From positions 2,604,001 through 2,668,000 of the forward strand of contig OY781923.1 of assembly GCA_963677225.1 (NCBI GenBank): 64,000 nt of DNA. The letters are read 5' to 3'. The notes beneath the pieces are model-generated. The model saw only the letters and a program-made list of their open reading frames with translations, ran no database searches and was not told the origin of the DNA. Positions 34,748 to 43,349 of the stretch are shown here, in pieces (positions within the stretch are counted from its first letter, which is position 1; each line of letters starts with the position of its first letter). Source of the stretch: SABI01 sp028532915. GTDB taxonomy: Bacteria > Spirochaetota > Spirochaetia > Sphaerochaetales > Sphaerochaetaceae. The position numbers and the translations under genes were made by a program.

Positions 34748-36964
34748 TCAACAAGAAAAGTCGGATACCCGGGTAATCAGCTGATTCATCCGTTGTTGAG
34801 ATCTGATGATGAACGAATCATCCTCTATAGATCCCAGAACTGATATCTTCTCTTTCTCACTGCGGTAGACGGACGATCTGAAGACTTCGTGGAAGTCCTT
34901 CTCCCGTGTGAGCCGGATCTGTCTCGCATTCTCTGTGCACAGATCGATGAAGGTCGCAATCACACTTTTCCACTCAAGTGGATTCTCCTCATCTGCTTTA
35001 TAGAGCGTACAGAGAGCCTGATAAGATTTGACCGCCTTGGTCTTCCCGAATGAACTGTTCCACAAATCGTAGCGCTGATGGATCTCATCCCAGTCTGATA
35101 CTCTGCCGTTTTCGATATCATCGATCAGATCGAGAACCAGCGCTTCACTGACGATCTGTCCGCCGAGATTGACTGAAGGACCTTTGAGCGCACGGGATCC
35201 GAACGGACTTTCCGAATAACTGGAAGCTTCCCGTTCGAAGGTCTCAAAAGACAGAGAATGAGCATCCATGTACTCGACTATCGACTGCATGCAGCCGAAG
35301 ATGAGCATCTCTTTATAGGCATTGTACCCCTGCTGCACCTTCAGAAGTCTCGTCCCCCGCTTCGACCGTTCGATATCATAGCTGACAACATGAAGTTCAT
35401 TCACCATCGGAGAGGAACTTTCCAGAAGCTGAGATCCGATTTCGACAAGCCTCTCTCTGGAATTATCAGGAGGAGGATCCAGCATTCCTTCCCTGATTGC
35501 CGATAATGCCACATGGTAGGAAAGGTATTCTAGTGCATCAAGGATCTCCTCGATCGTATCAAGACTGATATAAGAAGTTTCGATATGCTGCTTTTTATAA
35601 TACCGCCTGTCTCTGTTGCCGAATTTCCACTCGTTGCGCTCCAGAGCATATCTGTTATACATCCACCAGTAGGCGGGCATCACGTTGAGGACTCTTTTCG
35701 CCTCATTGTAGCTGATCATGGAAAAGGGAATGGGAACTTTCAGTTCGTTCGGATAGCTTCCCTTCGTGATGAGAGAGAAAGATGCGAAAGAACAGTTGTA
35801 TTTCAGGGAACTCGACAAGGCGGGCCAGAAGCCTCTTTTCGCCTTGAGTTCTCCATCGGCACCGCGGGTATTATGGTTCGACCCGATATTCGCTCCTGCG
35901 GCCATATTCGATTGTCCCTGAATCATCGCCGCTATCAGAAACGAGTTGTTATGATGCTGTTCGTGAAATGGATAGACGAGGCTGTTGAGGACCTCGCAGC
36001 AGCTGACAGTCGAGTTCTCGCCGAGAAAGGAGTGAAGCAGTCTCGCTCCGTATTTGAGATTGCTGTTATCTCCAAGCATGAAGCAGACGGCTTTGACACC
36101 GTAGAAGACTCTCGTTCCATACCCGAGGATTCCGTTGACAAGTTCAACCCCTTCGCCTATCTGGCTCGGAGCATTCTCATCCGATCTGATCGTAAGATTC
36201 TTGAGCTTGTTGGCCCCTTTGACATATACATGGGAACCGAAGGCTACATCCTTTATGATACGGCACGATTTTATCACACTGTGAGGACCGACGTAACCGT
36301 AATATCCTCTTCTGCGATCGACCGTTGCACCGGTGAATTCGAGAAGTTTCTTCTGCAGTTCGGGATATTCTCTATAGGTCCCCCATAAGGCGGCATCGGC
36401 GCATCTCATCGAAACGAAAGGATGAATCGCCCTATTCTCGTTCTCGTTCATGATGCTCAGTTTCACTCTCACTTCTTCGCTCTCGCCGTCTTTGATGACT
36501 CCGTTGCCGAATTTTGAATGGTTTGTCGTATCCATCTCGTCGATCCGGTGAAGCATACACATCGTATCGATCTGATAATGTGAAAGATAGGCGATCTTAT
36601 AGATAGCACAATGACGGTTGATATCACATGAGACGATATGAGAATCACGAATCCCTTCAGGAAGCACGAAATCATGATAGCTGATCGTGGAAGGCTGCAG
36701 AGAGCCGATCCTGACCAGACCGTAGAACGAACTGTTTCTGATAAGAGAGAGGTCTATCGGATCTTCCACATAGACGTGATCCCAGGAAGCACTCGTATTA
36801 CCGAGAGTTTCAAGAAAAAGGATCTCATCATCCCGAAGAGACCGCCATCGGTTATCCCAATGTTCTATCTGCTTATTGCGGAGAGTGTATTCATCTCTTG
36901 AGTCTTCAAGGAACTCATTTGGAACAAAATTATAGCCATAGGTGTTGATAGGTTCTCTTTTCAT
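34748..36964 (-). CDS. DUF4954 family protein with left-handed beta-helix
   Basis: The 738-residue protein matches the DUF4954 family found in spirochaetes and Bacteroidetes. Its middle (about 200-400) contains imperfect hexapeptide-type turns, for example SHVYVKGANKLKNLTIRS, IGEGVELVNGILGYGTRV and LGENSTVSCCEVLNS, as in left-handed beta-helix acyl- or nucleotidyl-transferases. The conserved ANIGSNHNTRGADGE segment is near 370. The C-terminal third is helical. No signal peptide is seen. A sugar-nucleotide or acyl transfer role is inference from the fold. The gene lies 46 bp after azlD on the same strand. Confidence 0.8.
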   Translation of the reverse strand: MKREPINTYGYNFVPNEFLEDSRDEYTLRNKQIEHWDNRWRSLRDDEILFLETLGNTSASWDHVYVEDPIDLSLIRNSSFYGLVRIGSLQPSTISYHDFVLPEGIRDSHIVSCDINRHCAIYKIAYLSHYQIDTMCMLHRIDEMDTTNHSKFGNGVIKDGESEEVRVKLSIMNENENRAIHPFVSMRCADAALWGTYREYPELQKKLLEFTGATVDRRRGYYGYVGPHSVIKSCRIIKDVAFGSHVYVKGANKLKNLTIRSDENAPSQIGEGVELVNGILGYGTRVFYGVKAVCFMLGDNSNLKYGARLLHSFLGENSTVSCCEVLNSLVYPFHEQHHNNSFLIAAMIQGQSNMAAGANIGSNHNTRGADGELKAKRGFWPALSSSLKYNCSFASFSLITKGSYPNELKVPIPFSMISYNEAKRVLNVMPAYWWMYNRYALERNEWKFGNRDRRYYKKQHIETSYISLDTIEEILDALEYLSYHVALSAIREGMLDPPPDNSRERLVEIGSQLLESSSPMVNELHVVSYDIERSKRGTRLLKVQQGYNAYKEMLIFGCMQSIVEYMDAHSLSFETFEREASSYSESPFGSRALKGPSVNLGGQIVSEALVLDLIDDIENGRVSDWDEIHQRYDLWNSSFGKTKAVKSYQALCTLYKADEENPLEWKSVIATFIDLCTENARQIRLTREKDFHEVFRSSVYRSEKEKISVLGSIEDDSFIIRSQQRMNQLITRVSDFSC

Positions 36965-37010
36965 GCCTTCAGTGTATATGCCAATTGCCGAAATAGCAAC
37001 GTGATCGAAG

Positions 37011-37337
37011 TTAAAAACCCAGATGAATCATCGCCATATAGACCGCTGTACCTCCGAGAACGCTCAGCAGTGTATTCTTCTTCAGAAGATGAAGGGCTAC
37101 CACGCAACCTATCGACACAGCCTCCTTGATCCATCCATCGAAACTGGAAAAAGAGACATGGGAGACCGAATAGACTATCAGAATGGCAATCACGGCCACC
37201 GGAAGATTCTCCGCGATAAAATCGAGAGCTTCACTGCCGGCCTTTTCCGAACGGAACAGGATGAAGGGCAGAGCCCTGAGGAATATCGTCACCAGCGCAC
37301 TGATCACTATAGCCCAGATGATATAGGAACTGCTCAT
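37011..37337 (-). CDS. azlD: Branched-chain amino acid exporter small subunit AzlD
   Basis: The 108-residue protein has four predicted transmembrane helices and the AzlD family pattern, with FLRALPFILF near 19 and the VALHLLKKNTLLSVLGGTA stretch near the end. With AzlC it exports branched-chain amino acids. The start overlaps the azlC stop by four bases. Confidence 0.88.
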   Translation of the reverse strand: MSSSYIIWAIVISALVTIFLRALPFILFRSEKAGSEALDFIAENLPVAVIAILIVYSVSHVSFSSFDGWIKEAVSIGCVVALHLLKKNTLLSVLGGTAVYMAMIHLGF

Positions 37338-38032
37338 ACTACATTCCTCCTTCTACCCAAGGAGAAAACAAACAGCAGCGAAAAGAGCATGAAAAACAGA
37401 GAGGGAAGCAAAAAGCCCTGAGCTCCGAATAGAAGAAGAAATGCAGTTCCCGAGACCACTGCCGCTGCGGCAATAGAGAGATGACCGCCGGATTTGAGCT
37501 GTTCGATCAGTATCACCGTGAACAGAGCCGTCATCGAGAATTCCACACCGGAAGTATCGAACGGGATGAACGAGATGAAAAGTGCTCCGATTGTACTTCC
37601 TATGACCCAGTAGGACTGATCAAGTGCAGCAATCGAAAAGGAAAGCTCCCTCTTCTCTTTCTCCGGGATATTCTGATTGCGGACAAGAGAAAGAATCGCA
37701 TACGTCTCATCTGTAAGAGAGAAGATCATATACGGACGGTATCGCTCCATCGTCCTGAAAAAACCTATGAATGAGATGCCGTAGAACAGATGTCGCGAAT
37801 TGACCAGGAGGATTGTGACCATGATGCTCATCAGCGGTGCACTTTTTGCCAGAAGACCAACTAGTACGAACTGGGCTGATCCTGCGAAGACGACCAGTGA
37901 CATGATCGTCGTAAAATACCAAGGGATTCCGGACGAGACCGCGAGAAGGCCGAAGGCGAAACCGAGGACAAGATATCCTCCCATCACCGGAAGAGACATC
38001 GTCAGGGCTCTTTTAAAAACTGTTGTATTCAT
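37334..38032 (-). CDS. azlC: Branched-chain amino acid exporter large subunit AzlC
   Basis: The 232-residue membrane protein has the AzlC pattern: LGFAFGLLAVSSG near 22, FAGSAQFVLVGLL near 48, LLVNSRHLFYGIS near 75 and a DETYAIL motif near 105. It forms the AzlCD exporter with the next gene. It begins 6 bp after trpS ends, with only a weak ribosome site, suggesting translational coupling. Confidence 0.9.
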   Translation of the reverse strand: MNTTVFKRALTMSLPVMGGYLVLGFAFGLLAVSSGIPWYFTTIMSLVVFAGSAQFVLVGLLAKSAPLMSIMVTILLVNSRHLFYGISFIGFFRTMERYRPYMIFSLTDETYAILSLVRNQNIPEKEKRELSFSIAALDQSYWVIGSTIGALFISFIPFDTSGVEFSMTALFTVILIEQLKSGGHLSIAAAAVVSGTAFLLLFGAQGFLLPSLFFMLFSLLFVFSLGRRRNVV

Positions 38033-38038
38033 CGTCGG

Positions 38039-39031
38039 TCAGATCGATATATGCATCGCATCTTTCATCATTCTGACAGTCTCATCTCCGATTCTGTTTG
38101 CTTTTTCTGTTCCCGCATGAATGATCTGAGTCACCTCATCTTTATGTTCCTCGTAATACGCCCTTTTCTCCCTCATAGGATCGAGCAGCGTATTAAGGCT
38201 GCCGGTCAGAATCTTCTTACAGGCAACACACCCTATCGAAGCGGATCTGCACATCGAACAGATATTGTCATATTCACCCGGGGTGAAGATCTTATGATAC
38301 TTGGCAACATTGCAGATATCGGGATTTCCCGGAATATCCTTTGTGATCCTGGCCGGATCGGTGACCGCTTTTCTTACCTTGTTCTGCACTTCCTTGGGAG
38401 TGTCCGAAAGATAGATCGCATTCCCGAGACTTTTTCCCATCTTGGCATTGCCGTCCAGACCGCTGAGGCGGCTGACGACCGAGAGTTTGGCCTGAGGCTC
38501 GGTGATCGATGTATGATACATATCGTTGAATTTTCTCACGATCTTCCGTGTCAGCTCAATATGGGGTACCTGATCCTCACCGACCGGAACGACATCGGCG
38601 TTGCAGAAGGTGATATCGGCGGCCTGACTTACCGGATATCCGAGAAAACCGTAGGAAAGATCGCTGTACCCGTAATTCTTTGCTTCAGTTTTAATCGTCG
38701 GGTTATGGCGAAGGGCATTCACCGAGATCAGCATCGAATAGAAAATTGTCATTTCGGCGATCGAATGGACGCCGCTCTGCTGAATCACCGTAACAACCTC
38801 TGGGTCCAGACCGACCGAGAGATTGTCGATGGCAACATCGTAGATGCTGTCATACAGCAGTTCAGGATTGGAGAAATGAGTTGTCAGCGCCTGCACATCG
38901 GCAAGAAGAATAAAGGTGTCGAATTCGTGCTGCATCGCAGCTCTGTTTTGGAGAGATCCCACATAATGGCCCAGGTGCAACCTTCCCGTAGTCCGGTCTC
39001 CGGTTAGAATCCGTAATTTCCGCATTGACAT
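38039..39031 (-). CDS. trpS: Tryptophanyl-tRNA synthetase, iron-sulfur type
   Basis: The 330-residue class I synthetase charges tRNA-Trp. The HIGH box is HLGH in TTGRLHLGHYVGSLQ, and the KMSKS box is KMGKSLGN. A cysteine cluster C-x20-C-x6-C-x2-C spans about residues 228-259. It closely resembles the C-x22-C-x6-C-x2-C that binds a [4Fe-4S] cluster in Thermotoga maritima TrpRS. I start at the ATG 5 bp after AGGAG, removing 17 unlikely upstream residues. It is the first gene of a run with azlC, azlD and the DUF4954 gene. Confidence 0.93.
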   Translation of the reverse strand: MSMRKLRILTGDRTTGRLHLGHYVGSLQNRAAMQHEFDTFILLADVQALTTHFSNPELLYDSIYDVAIDNLSVGLDPEVVTVIQQSGVHSIAEMTIFYSMLISVNALRHNPTIKTEAKNYGYSDLSYGFLGYPVSQAADITFCNADVVPVGEDQVPHIELTRKIVRKFNDMYHTSITEPQAKLSVVSRLSGLDGNAKMGKSLGNAIYLSDTPKEVQNKVRKAVTDPARITKDIPGNPDICNVAKYHKIFTPGEYDNICSMCRSASIGCVACKKILTGSLNTLLDPMREKRAYYEEHKDEVTQIIHAGTEKANRIGDETVRMMKDAMHISI

Positions 39032-39133
39032 AACAACTCCTATTGCAACAATATTGATAGACTGAGTATACACAAAAGACAAAAGTTTAAAAAGGTGTAG
39101 AAAGCAAAATCAGATTACAGGAGAGCCGGCAGT

Positions 39134-39958
39134 ATGAGTAGAAAGGAATCTGTGTTACTGACAGGAGCGACCAGCGGAATAGGACTTGCCGTTGCGAAGA
39201 TGTTATGCAAAGAAGGACACACGGTCTTCGGCGTATCCAGATCGGGAAAATGCGAAGAATTCTCTCATGAACGGTTTCACCTGTATGCGATGAATGTCTG
39301 TATCGACAGGGAAGTCGAACACATCCTTCCCGGGATCCAGAAGAAAGCAGTAGAACTCAACGGCGTCGGACTGACATCGGTTATCCACTGTGCAGGATAC
39401 GGTATCGCAGGAAGTGCGGAAGACACCCCGCTGCAGAAGGTGAAAGAACAGTTCGAGACAAACTATTTCGGTGTGCTGCGGGTGAACAGTGTCGCTCTGG
39501 ATCTCATGAACCGCTCCGGCAAAATCAGAATCATCGTTCTCGGTTCCATCGCGGGAAGAATAGGAATACCTTTCCAGAGTCATTACAGCTCCACCAAATT
39601 CGCTCTTGAAGCATACGTGGAGGCCTTGAGAATCGAAGGAAGACAGTTCAATGTTCTATCGTCAATCGTCGAAGCCGGTGATACGGCGACTCCTTTCACC
39701 GCCCATAGAAGCTATGAGGGACCAGAGGATTCAAAATACAGAGAGATCGGAAAGAAATCAGTTGCCAAGATGGAAAAAGATGAGCAGAACGGCTATTCGC
39801 CCGATGTGGTCGCAAAAGTCGTCTGTAAAGTTCTCAGAGCGAAAAACCCGCCGCTCAGAGTCGCGGTGGGTTTCTCCTATAAGATGCTGATGTTCCTCAA
39901 ACGGCTCCTCCCCGACGCCTTCGCCGAGTGGGTCATCACCCGTCTTTATCTGCGGTAG
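39134..39958 (+). CDS. Short-chain dehydrogenase/reductase
   Basis: The 274-residue protein has the classical SDR motifs: TGATSGIGLAVA (NAD(P)-binding) at 10-21, the HCAGYG strand near 86, the catalytic Ser in GSIAGRIG, and Tyr/Lys in HYSSTKFALEAY. The long C-terminal part with basic and hydrophobic residues (MLMFLKRLLPDAFAEWVITRLYLR, split near 252-274) may contact the membrane, as in some retinol- or lipid-active SDRs. Substrate unknown. It is divergent from trpS and its end overlaps the dihydropyrimidinase gene by 13 bp. Confidence 0.82.
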   Translation: MSRKESVLLTGATSGIGLAVAKMLCKEGHTVFGVSRSGKCEEFSHERFHLYAMNVCIDREVEHILPGIQKKAVELNGVGLTSVIHCAGYGIAGSAEDTPLQKVKEQFETNYFGVLRVNSVALDLMNRSGKIRIIVLGSIAGRIGIPFQSHYSSTKFALEAYVEALRIEGRQFNVLSSIVEAGDTATPFTAHRSYEGPEDSKYREIGKKSVAKMEKDEQNGYSPDVVAKVVCKVLRAKNPPLRVAVGFSYKMLMFLKRLLPDAFAEWVITRLYLR

Positions 39959-41337
39959 TGCTCCAGAGGGATATCCGATTTCACAAATCTGCCTTTGACA
40001 GATTTGCCCAGATAGACATCATCTCCTGCGATCAGCTGCCCTCTCAGATAGGTCATCACAACCTTCCCCGCCACCTGTTCTCCGCTGTAAACACTGTAGT
40101 GCGATGCGCTGTGTATATTCTCATCATCGATCGTCCAAATGTGTTCGGGATCGAACAGGATGAAATCGGCATCGGTTCCCGGTTCCAGACTGCCTTTTCG
40201 GGGGTACAGCCCGAAGATCTTCGCCGGATTGGTAGAAAGAAGAGCGACCATCTGAGAGAGGTTCATCCTTGAAGAAGCGACAGCGAAATTATGAACCAGG
40301 CTTACCATCTCCTCTGTCCCCGGAATCCCGGGATAGATCGTTCTGCAGTCTGAGGATGACAGCTTCTGCTCTTTGGTGAACGCACAGTGGTCGGTCGCCA
40401 CTACATCGATCTCACGCGCAATAAGTGCATCCTGCAAAGCGATGTTATCAGCTTTTTCTCTCAAAGGAGGAGTCATCACATACATCGACCCGTTTTCCGT
40501 TAGCAGTCTGCTCTTATCGAGAAACAGATAATGCGGTGTTGTCTCGACGATAATATCGACGCCGTCTTTTCTCAGAGAACGGACGCTGTTCAGGCCCTTC
40601 TCACTTGAAAGATGCACGATGTAGACACTCATCTGACATTCACGGGCAAGAGAACCGATGAAATCGACAGCTCTCTTTTCAGCCTCGCTTGGCCTCAATA
40701 CAGCATGATCTCTCACACTGAAGTCACCGTCATACTGAGAGGCGACCTGTTCAAGATAATCATCATCCTCGCAGTGGACACACACGAGCATATTATGACG
40801 TTTACATGCCGAAAACACCTCCCGGAGAGTTTCAGACGGCATAAGATAGCCGACATTCTTATAGGTAGTGAAGATCTTCACGACCCGGACTCCGATTCCG
40901 GAAAGTTCCTCCAGTTCTCTGTCGATATCCCGAGGAAGTCCGTAGATCCCCTGATGAAGTGCGAAATCGATATGCATCTTCGCGCTCATCGCATCGATTC
41001 TCTTATGGGCACTATCGGCTAAAGTGGTACTTTTATCGTGATCGGCGAAATCTATCACAGTGGTGACGCCGCCGAAGGCTGCAAGTTTTGAACCTTCTTC
41101 GAAACTGTCGGCAGTAGTAGTTCCCCTTGAAACCAGATGATAATGTGTATGAGCGTCAATAATCCCGGGCAGAACACATAATCCGTCAGCATCGATGATC
41201 TCACACCCTGAAGGAATCAGGTCAACGGAAATCTCTTTTTCGATCGCGACGATCTTTTCCCCCTGAACCAGCATATCCGCCTTATACGATTTCACGCTGT
41301 CGAACAGCATTCCATTTCTGATAAGTATTGAATTCAT
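39946..41337 (-). CDS. hydA: Dihydropyrimidinase/D-hydantoinase
   Basis: The 463-residue TIM-barrel amidohydrolase opens dihydrouracil, dihydrothymine or hydantoin rings. The DAHTHYHL metal motif is near 60, the carbamylated Lys is in VVKIFTTYKNVGYL near 150, and further His/Asp ligands are in VCVHCEDDDYL, IVHLSSEKG and ATDHCAF. I use the ATG after GAGGAG. It follows an FAD/Fe-S oxidoreductase gene that carries a PreT-like cluster domain. That gene could supply the reducing step of pyrimidine breakdown (inference). Confidence 0.88.
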   Translation of the reverse strand: MNSILIRNGMLFDSVKSYKADMLVQGEKIVAIEKEISVDLIPSGCEIIDADGLCVLPGIIDAHTHYHLVSRGTTTADSFEEGSKLAAFGGVTTVIDFADHDKSTTLADSAHKRIDAMSAKMHIDFALHQGIYGLPRDIDRELEELSGIGVRVVKIFTTYKNVGYLMPSETLREVFSACKRHNMLVCVHCEDDDYLEQVASQYDGDFSVRDHAVLRPSEAEKRAVDFIGSLARECQMSVYIVHLSSEKGLNSVRSLRKDGVDIIVETTPHYLFLDKSRLLTENGSMYVMTPPLREKADNIALQDALIAREIDVVATDHCAFTKEQKLSSSDCRTIYPGIPGTEEMVSLVHNFAVASSRMNLSQMVALLSTNPAKIFGLYPRKGSLEPGTDADFILFDPEHIWTIDDENIHSASHYSVYSGEQVAGKVVMTYLRGQLIAGDDVYLGKSVKGRFVKSDIPLEHYRR

Positions 41338-41407
41338 AGCAATCTCCTCACGCAGATATAATCGTACCACAGAATATTCAATTTAGTGAACGAATCAAGA
41401 GAGATTC

Positions 41408-43330
41408 TCAGTCTTCCCTGTCATACACCCGGGTGAGAATATCCTTGATTGATACGCTTTTACCGAAGAGCTTTTGGGCAGAACATACCTCCTCGCACAT
41501 CGCATCGCATGATGCACACACAAGCGTGCCTGCCACATCCTTTGCGGCTCCTTCCATGTTCCCGGCCTCCAGCCTTCTCATGATCCGCGGTATCTGATAA
41601 GAACCCGGGCATACACGTGTACAGGGGGCATCAAGACACCACTGGCACATGGATGCCATATCATGCAAAGCCGCCTCTTTTTCATCTGTGATGGCATTGA
41701 GTGAAGGAATCACTCTCTTTCCATCTTTTCTCGGTGCAGGGCCTCTCCCTTCATGGACGGTCACTACATCTTTGAGCCCTTTCTCGTATCGGAACTCCTT
41801 TCTTCCCATTTTTCTGAGAATGAGATTCGCAGCGGATATTCCGCTGATGGTGACAGCAGGAGAACCGGTTCCCATGACAGTGGATTCTCCGACTATGTAG
41901 AGATTATCCCAGTCTCCCTGAGCGTGCTGACGGTTGAGCAGATCCTGTCCGATCATATTCTTGATTCCCGCAACAGCACCCTTCTCTTTGCCGGTGAACT
42001 CTTCTATGGTTGTCGGGGTGGCTACCCTGTATTCTCTGACATGGGAAGAGAAGCCCGGATAATGTTTTTCTATCGACAGGATCATCCTCTTTGCCTCCTG
42101 TTCTTTCTGTCTGTCGTAGGAAGACGGATCATCTCCTTTTGTGTCCGGATGAGGCCACTCTCTTAATGAAGGGCCCAGGGCGATGACCACATGCTCATCT
42201 TCGCGGCAGATCGACGGTTCGCTCAGAGAATAGGCATACAATGTGATCTCCTTCTCATCGAGCACTTCAGGATTGTCTCCGAACATCTCTATGGGCAACG
42301 TACCTTCGGGTATTCCCTCTTTGTCGACAATACAGTAGAGAACGATACTCGGGAACGTCATCTCATAAGAGAGAACCCGTTCAACCTTTTCCCTATCAAG
42401 ATATTTCTTTTCAACCATGGAGGTGTACAGAGGTTTGAGCACACCTCCGTAGATGATATGAGTGCCGTAAACAGTGCGCTTTCCCTTTTGGGTTCTGACT
42501 GTCACGCCTGCAACCCTGGCCTTTTTCACATCATCTGATGAAAAGATAAGAGACTCGACTTCGCTGTCGAAAAACAGTTCGCCGTTGAACTTCTGGATCG
42601 CTTTCTCAAGTTTTCCCGGAAGCTGCATACTCGAACCGAGAGGATAGTAAGCTCCGCCCACATGGTTTTCCATGAACATCGTAATAGCCAGAATCGCCGG
42701 AGTCTCATCGATGGTCGTATAACAGTAGGTACTTGTCAGTTTGTTGAAATACTTGATAACTTCCTCACTGCTGATATATTTTCGGATGATCTCTCCCGCA
42801 CTCTTATGAAGCAGAGAAAGGGTCTTCGCCAGACGAATAGGATGGGCAAACAGTGTTCCAAGGCTTTCTGTCCTGTTCATCTCCGAAGGAGACATATAGG
42901 AAGAATCGACCGCTATCACATTCGTGTACAGATCGTTTATATAGGCATAGAATGCCTTGATCTGTTCGATGTCATCAGGAAATAGATTCTCGAGAGTATC
43001 GAAATAGTCCTTGAGTTCCCTGTGAAACAGGATCGGGAATCCGTCATAGATCAGGCGGTACATATAGGTATGGCGGATAACCTCGATCGGTTCTTCCAGA
43101 ACATTGAAGACGAACCGGTGAGGATTGAATCCTGTTTTCCCAAATCCGAAGAGCATGGATGTACCCTGATCGACGGTTCTGCCGTTCAGTCGAAAAGCAC
43201 CGCAGGAACCTCCGGGAGTACTGTTTCGTTCGAAGACAGCGACGGAAAGTCCGCTTTTTGCGAGCAGTGCAGCACTTGTGAGCGATCCGATTCCGGATCC
43301 GATTACGATCACATCATATCGTTCATCCAT
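41408..43330 (-). CDS. CrtI-like FAD oxidoreductase fused to a C-terminal Fe-S domain
   Basis: The 640-residue protein begins with an FAD-binding Rossmann motif (VIVIGSGIGSLTSAALLA, then FERNSTPGGSCG) and continues as a phytoene-desaturase/CrtISO-type flavoprotein to about residue 510, including the late FAD motif NLYIVGESTVMGTGSPAV. Residues about 560-625 form a second domain with eight or more cysteines (CQWCLDAPCTRVCPG and CASCDAMCEEVC). This arrangement matches the N-terminal cluster domain of GltD and PreT but sits at the wrong end. The reaction is unknown. It lies between gcvPB (19 bp) and the dihydropyrimidinase gene. AAGGAG precedes the ATG. Confidence 0.8.
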   Translation of the reverse strand: MDERYDVIVIGSGIGSLTSAALLAKSGLSVAVFERNSTPGGSCGAFRLNGRTVDQGTSMLFGFGKTGFNPHRFVFNVLEEPIEVIRHTYMYRLIYDGFPILFHRELKDYFDTLENLFPDDIEQIKAFYAYINDLYTNVIAVDSSYMSPSEMNRTESLGTLFAHPIRLAKTLSLLHKSAGEIIRKYISSEEVIKYFNKLTSTYCYTTIDETPAILAITMFMENHVGGAYYPLGSSMQLPGKLEKAIQKFNGELFFDSEVESLIFSSDDVKKARVAGVTVRTQKGKRTVYGTHIIYGGVLKPLYTSMVEKKYLDREKVERVLSYEMTFPSIVLYCIVDKEGIPEGTLPIEMFGDNPEVLDEKEITLYAYSLSEPSICREDEHVVIALGPSLREWPHPDTKGDDPSSYDRQKEQEAKRMILSIEKHYPGFSSHVREYRVATPTTIEEFTGKEKGAVAGIKNMIGQDLLNRQHAQGDWDNLYIVGESTVMGTGSPAVTISGISAANLILRKMGRKEFRYEKGLKDVVTVHEGRGPAPRKDGKRVIPSLNAITDEKEAALHDMASMCQWCLDAPCTRVCPGSYQIPRIMRRLEAGNMEGAAKDVAGTLVCASCDAMCEEVCSAQKLFGKSVSIKDILTRVYDRED

Positions 43331-43349
43331 AATATCTCCTTGATTTCAG

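Noticed and set aside
35585..36388. Long plus-strand reading frame opposite the DUF4954 gene
   Set aside because: It lies wholly inside a well-supported family gene on the other strand, has no ribosome site and gives a protein without recognisable domains. It is a shadow frame, as are similar frames opposite trpS, glyA, hydA and fabV.
38051..39007. 318-codon plus-strand frame opposite trpS
   Set aside because: trpS has all class I synthetase motifs. The opposite frame shows no domain and no start signals.
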